Source: UBA11986 sp963734955 (lineage in GTDB: Bacteria; Bacteroidota; Ignavibacteria; UBA10030; UBA6906). From it: 64,000 bases of DNA. Below are positions 36,419 through 44,305 of the stretch, piece after piece. The notes under the pieces are model-generated. The model was not told where the DNA came from and searched no databases. It saw nothing but the letters and a program-made list of their open reading frames with translations. The stretch covers positions 558,001-622,000 of the forward strand of contig CAVTJO010000005.1 in the NCBI GenBank assembly GCA_963734955.1, given 5' to 3'. The translations under genes and the position numbers were made by a program. Within the stretch, counting starts at the first letter, position 1, and the number at the start of each line of letters is the position of its first letter.

Positions 36419-38005
36419 ATGTCTCTCGACAAAGATCTCCAGTCCATCCAGGAAGTGCGGGACCTGCTGCAGAAAGCAAAGGCCGCCCAACTTGAGTTCC
36501 GCAACTACTCGCAGGAACAGGTTGATCGCATCGCAAAAGCAATGGCTGACGCGGGATTCGCAGAGGCTGCACGACTCGGGCGGATGGCCTCGGAGGAGAC
36601 AGGATTCGGCAAACCGGAGGACAAGCAGAAAAAGAACGAATTTGCCACCCGACGTGTGTGGGAATCCATAAAAGATCTCAAGACGGTCGGCGTAATCAGC
36701 GAAGACAAGGAGAAGAGGCTCATCTTGATCGGCGAACCCATGGGCGTCGTTGCCGCGCTCATCCCGTCGACCAACCCCACCTCAACGGTGATGTTCAAGT
36801 CGATCATATCGGTGAAAGCCCGCAACGGCGTTGTTGCCAGTCCGCATCCGCGGGCGGTCGCGTGTACACTTGAGGCAATGAACGTTATCCGTGATGCAGC
36901 AGAGAAAGCCGGCGCGCCAAAGAACTTGATGGCATGCCTCTCCTCCCCAACAATCGAGGGGACAAACGAGCTCATGCGACACAAACTCACGGCAGTCATC
37001 CTTGCGACCGGAAGCAACCCGATGGTGAGGGCGGCGTATAGCTCCGGGAAGCCCGCATACGGTGTCGGTTCGGGAAATGTGCCGGCGTTCATTGAGCGCA
37101 CGGCAAACATCACAAAGGCTGTCGCAGATATCATCTCCGGCAAGCAATTCGACTACGGTGTGCTTTGTTCCACAGAATCTGCCTTGGTGTGTGACGCTCC
37201 GATCAAAAACCAGGTAGTGGAGGAATGCAAGCGTCGCGGGGCCTACTTTGTTGCGGGTGAGGAAAAAGAGAGGCTTTCGCGATTGATGTTCGACCAGCGC
37301 GGCGCAATCAACCCCGACATGGTAGGGAAATCGCCTTCGTTCATCGCCCAGAAAGCGGGTATCAATGTTCCATCGAACGCATCCGCGCTGATTGCAGAAC
37401 TCCAGGGTGTAGGTCGAGAGATTCCACTTTCACGAGAGAAACTCTCCCCTGTCCTCGCCTTCTACACTGAAGACGGCTGGCGGGATGCCTGCCATCGATG
37501 TATTGAGCTCCTCGAGTTTGGCGGTGTTGGACATACACTGGTCATCCATTCAAAGGATACCGATATCATCATGAAGTTCGCGCTTGAGAAGCCTGCATTC
37601 CGCATCCTCGTGAATACGCAGGCGGCACTCGGCGCAGTCGGATACACGAACGGACTCGATCCATCAATGACCCTTGGTCCGGGGACCTGGGGCGGCTCGA
37701 TCATCTCTGACAATGTTACTGCCCGGCATCTGATCAATGTGAAACGTCTGGCGTTTGAAACGCACCCTATCAACCCGGAGACCACGGAACAATTTGTCGC
37801 CGCAAAGCAGCAATCCGGGCACGCGCATGTAGGATCGTGGATGGAGGAAATCGAGAAGCGCATTATTCTCAAAGCCGGCAATACCCCCGTGTGGGCAAAG
37901 GCAGCTGCACCGGAAGCAGAAAAGAAATCTACAAGCTTTGGCGCTGGACTTTCAGCTGACGACGTTGACAGAATCGCTCGCGAGTTTGCAGACAAATTGA
38001 AATAA
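36419..38005 (+). CDS. CoA-acylating aldehyde dehydrogenase (EutE/PduP-like)
   Basis: 528 residues. The catalytic Cys lies in FDYGVLCSTESALV, and the overall pattern (SGKPAYGVGSGNVPAFIE, GPGTWGGS) fits CoA-dependent aldehyde dehydrogenases such as EutE/PduP that make acyl-CoA from an aldehyde. A C-terminal tail after an Ala/Glu/Lys-rich linker (SADDVDRIAREFADKLK) is a short amphipathic helix, similar in type to encapsulation peptides of microcompartment enzymes. No shell-protein genes are visible in the window. The aldehyde substrate is not determined. Confidence 0.82.
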   Translation: MSLDKDLQSIQEVRDLLQKAKAAQLEFRNYSQEQVDRIAKAMADAGFAEAARLGRMASEETGFGKPEDKQKKNEFATRRVWESIKDLKTVGVISEDKEKRLILIGEPMGVVAALIPSTNPTSTVMFKSIISVKARNGVVASPHPRAVACTLEAMNVIRDAAEKAGAPKNLMACLSSPTIEGTNELMRHKLTAVILATGSNPMVRAAYSSGKPAYGVGSGNVPAFIERTANITKAVADIISGKQFDYGVLCSTESALVCDAPIKNQVVEECKRRGAYFVAGEEKERLSRLMFDQRGAINPDMVGKSPSFIAQKAGINVPSNASALIAELQGVGREIPLSREKLSPVLAFYTEDGWRDACHRCIELLEFGGVGHTLVIHSKDTDIIMKFALEKPAFRILVNTQAALGAVGYTNGLDPSMTLGPGTWGGSIISDNVTARHLINVKRLAFETHPINPETTEQFVAAKQQSGHAHVGSWMEEIEKRIILKAGNTPVWAKAAAPEAEKKSTSFGAGLSADDVDRIAREFADKLK

Positions 38006-38319
38006 TGAACATCGAATCCAACACGAACTTATAGCCAGCGTAGGCGGAGGAAAAACGTCATGACCAAGAAAACCAACGGTGAAGTGCAAAATCCGCCGGA
38101 CAACATCGACCAGATCAGAGACATTATCTTTGGTGCACAGGACAAATAGGTAAATGCAAGGTGTATGCCCGGCGGCAAAGTTGTTGTGTACACCGGTGCA
38201 TGGTCTAAGCCAGATAGTCAAGCAGGGATGGGGTATCAGAAAAGCAGGGACAGCAGTATCACAGTGATGAAGTACATCTAATCCTCATTTTAGCAAAATA
38301 ACAATTAAGGAGACATAAA
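38006..38319. other. Intergenic stretch with small ORF
   Basis: 314 bases between the aldehyde dehydrogenase and the YidB-like gene. It contains the 29-codon reading frame at 38060-38149. The rest has no recognised motif; a good SD (AAGGAGA) lies before 38320. Confidence 0.5.
38060..38149 (+). CDS. 29-residue small ORF or remnant
   Basis: 29 residues with a strong Shine-Dalgarno (GGCGGAGG) nine bases ahead of ATG 38060. It contains DNIDQIRDIIFGAQ, which looks like the opening of longer coiled-coil proteins I recall from related bacteria, and then stops. It could be a truncated gene or a real small protein. The identity of the longer family is a recollection, not shown here. Confidence 0.35.
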   Translation: MTKKTNGEVQNPPDNIDQIRDIIFGAQDK

Positions 38320-38715
38320 ATGGGTCTACTCGATAATCTGGCGGGTCAGATTTCCGGCGGCGGTGCCAAAAGCGATCTACTCAACACAGTCGTAGGGTTG
38401 CTGGGAAATCAACAAACCGGCGGCCTTTCGGGCTTGGTTCAACAGTTTGCTTCAAAAGGACTCGGTGACATTGTCAATTCCTGGGTGGGGACGGGACCGA
38501 ACAAAGCAATCACCCCAGACCAGATCAAGCAAGGTCTCGGAAGCGACGCTGTCAAACAACTCGCTCAAAAGGCCGGCATTCAACCGGAACAGCTTAGCTC
38601 AATGCTCGCCGAGCATTTGCCCAACGTAGTTGACAAGCTTACGCCGAAGGGACAGGTCCCTCAGGGCGACATTACATCCCAGGCGATGAATCTGTTGGGT
38701 GGCTTGTTTAAGTAA
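38320..38715 (+). CDS. YidB-like protein (DUF937)
   Basis: 131 residues. It starts MGLLDNLAGQISGG and has the Gly-rich helical repeat QTGGLSGLVQQFASKGLGDIV, and later MLAEHLPNVVDKLTPKGQVP, all matching E. coli YidB. The function is unknown; cytosolic or membrane-linked placement has been suggested for relatives. It has a clear SD (AAGGAGA) and no coupled neighbour. Confidence 0.82.
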   Translation: MGLLDNLAGQISGGGAKSDLLNTVVGLLGNQQTGGLSGLVQQFASKGLGDIVNSWVGTGPNKAITPDQIKQGLGSDAVKQLAQKAGIQPEQLSSMLAEHLPNVVDKLTPKGQVPQGDITSQAMNLLGGLFK

Positions 38716-39030
38716 GGTCGTGAAGTTGTGCAGGAGTTCGGGCACGGAGGCCTCTCGATTACTTTTGATCAAGAGGCTCCCTCCGGCTCCATCGATCATG
38801 CTCATCTCCCCCACATTCCAAAACTAATTGCAGGTAAGGATTAGAGAGAGAGTGAAAAAGCGTGGCGCACAGTCTTTCGGGACATTTTTGTCGATCCTCG
38901 GCGGATGCGGCGGCGTGGTGCTCTGTCATCTCAAAGCACCGATTTCAGAGTACCGCAGAGTTCTGCAAGATACTTTATAATTCTTCAACCAAAACAACCC
39001 CATATTTCTTCAAAAGAAGGAACCTTTCCC
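38716..39030. other. Intergenic region with weak hairpin
   Basis: 315 bases. Arms GCCTCT and AGAGGC around 38749-38777 could form a terminator without a T-run for the YidB-like gene. A lone TATAAT about 38975 may be a -10 for mscL, but no good -35 is at the right spacing. Nothing else is recognised. Confidence 0.4.
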
Positions 39031-39453
39031 ATGTCCATGATGCAGGAATTCAAGACGTTCGCGATGCGCGGCAGTGTGGTAGATCTGGCCGTCGGTGTAA
39101 TCATCGGTGGAGCATTCGGCAAAATCGTCAGCTCATTTGTTAATGATGTGGTCATGCCTCCGATAGGAGTTCTATTGGGTGGTGTAGACTTTAGTAATCT
39201 TGGATTGACAATCAAAGAGGCGGCGGGGGCAACTCCCGCAGTTGTGCTCAAGTACGGCGTTTTTGCAAACACGGTCATAGATTTTCTTATCGTCGCCTTT
39301 GTAATCTTCATGGTCATCAAAGCCATGAACAGCATGAAACGACAGGAACCAGCACCGGCGGCTGCACCCACAACCAAGACCTGCCCTGAATGCAGTATGG
39401 TAATCCCGATCGCTGCAAAACGGTGTGGATATTGTACAAGCACCATAAAGTGA
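39031..39453 (+). CDS. mscL: Large-conductance mechanosensitive channel MscL with C-terminal zinc ribbon
   Basis: 140 residues from ATG 39031 (AGAAGGA ahead). The N-terminus EFKTFAMRGSVVDLAVGVIIG is the MscL amphipathic helix and TM1, with TM2 around DFLIVAFVIFMVIKAM. After a short Pro/Ala linker the tail holds C118-x2-C121 and C132-x2-C135, a rubredoxin-like zinc ribbon not part of E. coli MscL. MscL releases solutes on hypo-osmotic shock. A second, shorter MscL-like gene lies at 43329. Confidence 0.88.
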   Translation: MSMMQEFKTFAMRGSVVDLAVGVIIGGAFGKIVSSFVNDVVMPPIGVLLGGVDFSNLGLTIKEAAGATPAVVLKYGVFANTVIDFLIVAFVIFMVIKAMNSMKRQEPAPAAAPTTKTCPECSMVIPIAAKRCGYCTSTIK

Positions 39454-39902
39454 CGTGACCGGTGCGCCGGAGGGCCCAGGAATCAGGAGGGGGACTGTCT
39501 GTCGCATACTGCCTGGAGATATCGAACAAGCTCAACTGCCGTGGCAGCGATGAAACAAACACTTTAGGAAATCCCAACTTTGGCAAAGTCTGCCAAGAGA
39601 TCAACCTCCCGGGCAATAGACCGATTGTACAAGGACATATCTGTGCAGAATTTTCGGACGCGATTGAATCTTTGGGGCTGATCCCCTACCTTTGTGGGGC
39701 GTCTTTAGGCACCTAAAAAGATGCTTTCCGAAGCACAAACGCCGAGCATTGCCAATTTGATCTCTGCAGACGCTCACGAGAACACTCTGGTGATTCACTC
39801 AATCGCAGAGAGTCAATCATGACCGCGCACGACAACTTCGCAGATCACATCAACCAAGGCAGAAAACAAATCAATCACAGAACAACACCGAGGTAACCAA
39901 TA
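39454..39902. other. 449-base stretch without a convincing gene
   Basis: A reading frame at 39462-39716 has no start signal, odd composition and no recognised family. No terminator with a T-run or strong promoter is seen. The next gene starts at 39903. Confidence 0.5.
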
Positions 39903-40805
39903 ATGCGACAGACTCTTATCAGTCTCCTCTGTCTGGTCTCAATCATGGCTCACGCGCAGGAAATGTCAAAGGAGGATCAAGAGCGGGAAAAGGCGTTCCG
40001 CGAACGTGCACAAAAGCTTCAGGCGGACACAACCAAGCCATTTGGCTGGACCCACAAGATCGTCACAGGACTCAACCTGACTCAGGTGTCGTTCAGAGAT
40101 TGGGCTCCCGGTGGACAGAACGCACTTGCATATACTTCATGGCTTAATGGAAGCTCTGTCCAGGACATGGAGAGAACCAATTGGTCAAATTCCTACAAGT
40201 TCGCATTTGGCCAGGCAAGGTTGAGTGATCAAGGACTGCGCAAGACAGACGATGAAATCTTCTTTGAATCACTACTTATCTACAAACAATGGAGCTATGT
40301 GAATCCGTATGCTTCATTCACACTCAGGACACAATTTGCCAAGGGTTTTGAATACCCCGGGGGAAATGAGGTGGCGGTCTCAAAATTCTTCGATCCCGCT
40401 TACCTTACGCAAAGCATCGGCGCCGCCTACAAACCGTTTCCCGAGATTGTAACGAGGATTGGTGTTGCTGTGAGAGAGGTTGTCACTTCGAACTTCAATG
40501 TGTATGCCGACGATCCCGCAACCGCCAAGATAGAGAAAGTAAAAGTGAATGGCGGTGTCGAGTCTGTCACCAATCTCGATTGGACCTTTGCGGAGAACAT
40601 GGAGCTCAAGTCCACACTTGAACTTTTCGCTCCGTTTAAGACTCTTGACGAGGTTGTGGTGCGAAGTGATAACACGATCTCAGCAAAGGTGAACAAATAC
40701 GTCATGGTTGGGTTCAACATCCTTCTTGTCAATGATGTAACAGCGACAAGGAGAACCCAGATCAAGCAGGTCCTCGCAATTGGCCTGAGTTACACATTGC
40801 TGTAA
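39903..40805 (+). CDS. DUF3078 secreted/outer-membrane protein
   Basis: 300 residues with a signal peptide (LISLLCLVSIMAHAQ). The sequence SFRDWAPGGQNALAYTSWLNG is typical of DUF3078 proteins, which are common in Bacteroidota and are predicted outer-membrane or periplasmic beta-rich proteins. The many aromatic strands (YKQWSYVNPYASFTLRTQF) fit a barrel. Function unknown. Confidence 0.78.
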   Translation: MRQTLISLLCLVSIMAHAQEMSKEDQEREKAFRERAQKLQADTTKPFGWTHKIVTGLNLTQVSFRDWAPGGQNALAYTSWLNGSSVQDMERTNWSNSYKFAFGQARLSDQGLRKTDDEIFFESLLIYKQWSYVNPYASFTLRTQFAKGFEYPGGNEVAVSKFFDPAYLTQSIGAAYKPFPEIVTRIGVAVREVVTSNFNVYADDPATAKIEKVKVNGGVESVTNLDWTFAENMELKSTLELFAPFKTLDEVVVRSDNTISAKVNKYVMVGFNILLVNDVTATRRTQIKQVLAIGLSYTLL

Positions 40806-40884
40806 CGAGCGTGTGGGGAATGTAATTCATACAGTCATGCTCGGCCCCAATCAATCAATTTCCAAAACAACAAGGAGGAGTTCT

Positions 40885-41526
40885 ATGCGAAGATTCATTG
40901 CTGTAGGAATCATCATCGCAGCCTTTTTCGCTTGCCAGACTTGGACGTATGCTCAGAAATCTGACACCAAGAAGAAAACGGAAAAGACTTCCGTCAAGAG
41001 CGAGAAGAAGTCAAAGGCGGCAAAAGAGGTGAAGCCAAAGAAGGAAAAGACCTCAAAAAAGGAAACGGCTGTAACCAAGAAGGAGCCAAAAAAGAAGTCC
41101 GCTGAAGAGGCCAAGGCGCCGAAAGAGAAGAAACAAACAAAGGCCGAAAAAAAGGCGGCAGCAACAGAGAAGAAACCTGAATCTGTAAAGAAGGAACCAA
41201 AGGCAGCAACGGAGCAACGGGAGAAGAAAGCACCGACCGAGTCAAAGAAAACTGCTGAACCGAAAACGGAGAAGCAGCCCGCTTCAACGAAGAACGAGGC
41301 GGACGAGGCGGTCGGGAAGACGCAGGAAGGAAGCACGGTGTATGAAGGCGCACGCGGAGGACACTACTACCTGAACGATAAGGGAGATAAGGTTTACGTG
41401 AAGGATTTCGTTGGGGCAAAGATCGTCGGTAAGACGGCCGACGGCAAGAACATCTATGAGGGTCCCCGGGGAGGGCACTTCTATTACAATGATAGTGGCT
41501 CCAAAGTGTACGTGAAGAAAAAGTAG
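40885..41526 (+). CDS. Secreted Lys-rich protein with two PBCV-type adaptor repeats
   Basis: 213 residues from ATG 40885 (AAGGAGG five bases ahead). A signal peptide (FIAVGIIIAAFFACQTWTYAQ) is followed by about 120 residues of KKE/KAE-rich, probably disordered basic sequence. The end has two copies of a 21-residue unit (152-172 and 190-210) with YEGxRGGHxYxNDxGxKVYV, which resembles the PBCV-specific basic adaptor domain, a small beta unit also found in bacteria. The protein may coat or link acidic surfaces such as DNA or polysaccharide; that is inference. A hairpin follows the stop. Confidence 0.72.
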   Translation: MRRFIAVGIIIAAFFACQTWTYAQKSDTKKKTEKTSVKSEKKSKAAKEVKPKKEKTSKKETAVTKKEPKKKSAEEAKAPKEKKQTKAEKKAAATEKKPESVKKEPKAATEQREKKAPTESKKTAEPKTEKQPASTKNEADEAVGKTQEGSTVYEGARGGHYYLNDKGDKVYVKDFVGAKIVGKTADGKNIYEGPRGGHFYYNDSGSKVYVKKK

Positions 41527-41539
41527 AAGCTGCACCAAT

Positions 41540-41566
41540 GGTGGAACTTCCAATGGAGGTTCCACC
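41540..41566 (+). terminator. Hairpin after the Lys-rich secreted protein
   Basis: Arms GGTGGAAC and GTTCCACC with a ten-base loop 13 bases after the stop codon. The downstream T content is low, so it is a weak terminator. Confidence 0.5.
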
Positions 41567-41798
41567 TTCTGTACGATGACAGACATGTTGCATTTCACCT
41601 TGGGTTGATTTAGATTTGGCAACAACAGGAGCCAACAAGCCATCCGGATCCTGTCCTAAATGATCCGCCCTCGATGTACTCGTTCCTTGCGTTTTAACAC
41701 GCGCGGTGTTTCGTAAACGCTGCCTTACAGGCAACAGGTCAATTCTTGTCTTTTGCTTCACCATAACGATTCTCACCATCAAAGAAAGGACCAACAAA

Positions 41799-43247
41799 AT
41801 GCGCACTCACGGACACTGTTTGTTGATACTCATTTGCATTGTCGTACTTTCCATTCCCTCGCAGGCACAATTTGAAAACCCGGGTCTTGGGGGCGGCGTG
41901 GGCTTCGGGGGAACATTCGGGCAAACCCAGCTCCGGGATCGCGAGTCCCGATTCCTTGCCCGCGCGTTCATGCGCTACCCTCTCGTCCGCCACCTTCAAG
42001 GTGAACTCGGTGTCGCAATTGGACGCGTGGCTGGAACGGAGTACTCAACGACAATCGCTCCGATCGACTATCGGTTTGTTCTCAGCCCGCTTTCATTCGA
42101 TACATGGAATCCGTTCGCGTACGTTGGTATTGGCGCATTGAATTATGAGGTCGAGCAAATCCCACCGCAGGCATCTGCAGCGGCGAAACTCAAGGGGTGG
42201 ACTGGTGTCATCCCCGGGGGAGTCGGAGTTCAGTTTGGTCTGAACGATCACCTCTCATTCGAAGTGAGTGGTGGATTCAACTATACACTCAATGATGAAC
42301 TCAACGCAGTGGTTGCAGACAAGAAAGATGCATACTGGAATTTCCTGCTCGGCTTGACCGCGACCGGGGAAAGTGGAGATGCGGACCCGGATGGCGATGG
42401 CCTCTCCAATCGGGAGGAGAAACAGCTCGGCACGAATCCGAAATTGGCGGATACAGACGGCGATGGTCTTTCGGATGGTGATGAGGTGAAGAAATACGGC
42501 ACCAATCCTCTGAAAGCCGATAGCGATGGCGACGGTTTGAGCGATGGCGACGAAGTCCTCAAGTATCACACCGACCCCATGAAAGCTGATACTGATGGCG
42601 ATGGCCTCAGTGATGGCGACGAAGTCCTCAAGTATAAGACTGATCCGTTGAAAGCCGATACTGATGGCGATGGCCTCAGTGATGGCGACGAAGTCCTCAA
42701 GTATAAGACTGATCCATTGAAAGCCGATACTGACGGCGATGGCCTCAGTGATGGCGACGAAGTCCTCAAGTACAAAACCGACCCACTGAAAGTCGACACA
42801 GATGGAGGGTCGGTGAGTGATGGAGCAGAAGTCGCCCGCGGATCGGATCCGCTGAATCCCGCCGATGATGTTCCACCGAAGAAAGAAGAGTTGAAGGTTG
42901 AGGTGGGCAAGGCGATCGTACTAGAAGGAATCATCTTTGCGACAGGAAAAGCCGATATCACCACGGAGTCCGAGACAAACCTTGAGAAGGCGTACAACAC
43001 GCTCGATCAGAATCCGGAGATAAGTGTGGAAATCCGCGGGTACACTGACAACACCGGCAAGAAAGCCGTCAACATGAAGCTCTCCCAATCACGTGCCGAA
43101 TCCGTGAAAGCCTGGCTGGTGAAGAAGGGCATCGCAGCAGATCGCATCACCGCGAAAGGATACGGTCCGGACAATCCCATTGCAGACAACAAAACCAAAG
43201 AAGGTCGCGCCCTGAACCGTCGCATCGAATTCTTCAGAGTGAAATAA
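41799..43247 (+). CDS. OmpA-family protein with thrombospondin type-3 repeats
   Basis: 482 residues from ATG 41799 (AAAGAAAGGA ahead). Signal peptide (LLILICIVVLSIPSQAQ), then a beta-barrel-like N-terminal domain (to about residue 190), then seven acidic repeats of 22-23 residues (DxDGDGLSDGDEV), calcium-binding as in thrombospondin-3. The C-terminal OmpA/MotB-like domain (about 370-482) holds IEIRG-type GYTDNTGKK and NRRIEFFRVK, which bind peptidoglycan. The protein anchors the outer membrane to the wall. Some repeats are nearly identical at DNA level. Confidence 0.88.
   Translation: MRTHGHCLLILICIVVLSIPSQAQFENPGLGGGVGFGGTFGQTQLRDRESRFLARAFMRYPLVRHLQGELGVAIGRVAGTEYSTTIAPIDYRFVLSPLSFDTWNPFAYVGIGALNYEVEQIPPQASAAAKLKGWTGVIPGGVGVQFGLNDHLSFEVSGGFNYTLNDELNAVVADKKDAYWNFLLGLTATGESGDADPDGDGLSNREEKQLGTNPKLADTDGDGLSDGDEVKKYGTNPLKADSDGDGLSDGDEVLKYHTDPMKADTDGDGLSDGDEVLKYKTDPLKADTDGDGLSDGDEVLKYKTDPLKADTDGDGLSDGDEVLKYKTDPLKVDTDGGSVSDGAEVARGSDPLNPADDVPPKKEELKVEVGKAIVLEGIIFATGKADITTESETNLEKAYNTLDQNPEISVEIRGYTDNTGKKAVNMKLSQSRAESVKAWLVKKGIAADRITAKGYGPDNPIADNKTKEGRALNRRIEFFRVK
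42384..42860 (+). repeat. Seven tandem 66-69-base repeats in the OmpA-TSP3 gene
   Basis: Units start at about 42384, 42450, 42519, 42588, 42657, 42726 and 42795. The fourth to sixth units differ by few bases, so recent duplication or gene conversion is likely. The first and last units are diverged. Each unit codes one acidic calcium-binding loop. Confidence 0.85.
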
Positions 43248-43259
43248 GTTACGAGCAAT

Positions 43260-43286
43260 TGCGCCCCGAACGAGCTTCGGGGCGCA
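43260..43286 (+). terminator. Hairpin downstream of the OmpA-TSP3 gene
   Basis: Arms TGCGCCCCGAA and TTCGGGGCGCA with a five-base loop (CGAGC), 12 bases after the stop. There is no T-run after it, so it may be a weaker terminator or a stability hairpin. Confidence 0.6.
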
Positions 43287-43328
43287 GTCCATCTCAGTCC
43301 TTCAACTTCTTATACAGGAGTCCCGACA

Positions 43329-43628
43329 ATGATCAAGGAATTCATGGAGTTCCTCAAGAAGTACGGCGTCATCGGCCTCGCCATCGCGGTCGTTATCGGC
43401 GGAAAAGTGAACGAATTCGTTACTGCAACAGTCAGCGATCTTCTCATGCCCATCATCGGAGTGTTTCTGCCGGAGGGCGGTTGGCAAAAATGGGTACTGG
43501 AACTCGGACCGATTAAACTTGGGATCGGCCACTGGATCGGGGCAGCCATCGATTTTATCATCATTGCATTCTTCGTCTTCCTGATTGCAAAGGCGATCCT
43601 CCGGGAAAAGGATGTCGTGAAGCGCTAA
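43329..43628 (+). CDS. Short MscL-family channel paralogue
   Basis: 99 residues. It keeps the N-terminal EFMEFLKKYGVIGLAIAVVIG and NEFVTATVSDLLMPIIGVF (TM1), then a short loop and TM2 (DFIIIAFFVFLIAKAIL), and a basic end. It lacks the cytoplasmic C-terminal helix and the zinc ribbon of the first MscL. A good SD (ACAGGAG) precedes it. It may form a smaller or different channel. Mpg follows after 9 bases. Confidence 0.75.
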   Translation: MIKEFMEFLKKYGVIGLAIAVVIGGKVNEFVTATVSDLLMPIIGVFLPEGGWQKWVLELGPIKLGIGHWIGAAIDFIIIAFFVFLIAKAILREKDVVKR

Positions 43629-43637
43629 CGAAATAGC

Positions 43638-44246
43638 ATGCGCCTGAAGAAACTGCCGAGGAGCTTTTACTTGCAGCCGACGCTTAGAGTTGCAAGGGGG
43701 CTCCTCGGTTTGTATTTGGTGAAAAAGGTGGGAAGAGAAAGCCTCATTGGGAGAATCGTTGAGGTGGAAGCATATCTCGGCTCAAAAGACCCGGCAAGCC
43801 ATGCATATCGCGGCAAGACCCCCCGTAATGAAGTAATGTTTCGAAAAGGCGGTCACCTCTACGTGTACTTCACGTACGGTATGCACTTCTGCTCGAATGT
43901 CGTGACAGAGAAGGAAGGGGTCGCACATGCAGTCCTGCTCAGGGCGGTCCAACCCGTAAGCGGGATTAAGCTGATGAAACGGCACCGCGCACTTCGCAAC
44001 ACCGACGATCTCACTGCACTTTGCGGTGGACCGGCACGGCTCTGTCAGGCATTCGGGATAGGGCGCAAAGACAATGGGACGGACCTTCGAGGCAACTCCA
44101 TCTGGATTGCACGCAATCCTGGCTCAAGGGAAATACTTTCGGTCGGTCGCTCTACCCGCGTGGGTATAAAGGTCGGAACAAGCCACCGATGGCGATTCTT
44201 TCTCAAACGCAATTCCTATGTGTCCCCGGGGAAGCCTGTTGAATAA
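43638..44246 (+). CDS. mpg: 3-methyladenine DNA glycosylase (AAG/MPG family)
   Basis: 202 residues. Family marks: VARGLLGLYLVKKV, then IGRIVEVEAYLGSKDPASHAYRG with the catalytic Glu, VYFTYGMHFC, and LLRAVQP. It removes alkylated purines in base-excision repair. It is convergent with uvrA, with a 59-base gap. Confidence 0.9.
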   Translation: MRLKKLPRSFYLQPTLRVARGLLGLYLVKKVGRESLIGRIVEVEAYLGSKDPASHAYRGKTPRNEVMFRKGGHLYVYFTYGMHFCSNVVTEKEGVAHAVLLRAVQPVSGIKLMKRHRALRNTDDLTALCGGPARLCQAFGIGRKDNGTDLRGNSIWIARNPGSREILSVGRSTRVGIKVGTSHRWRFFLKRNSYVSPGKPVE

Positions 44247-44305
44247 CGTCATGTTTAGCACGGTAGCTGACGCTGGACCGGGACCAACTCTTCACCTGTA
44301 GAGAT

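Noticed and set aside
39462..39716. 84-codon ORF in the mscL to DUF3078 gap
   Set aside because: No ribosome site, no recognised family and unusual composition; likely chance.
42384..42860. CRISPR-like repeat array
   Set aside because: The repeats are contiguous, in frame and code an acidic protein motif; there are no spacers.
43329..43628. Broken remnant of MscL
   Set aside because: It has its own ribosome site, both membrane helices and a clean stop, so it is treated as a short paralogue.
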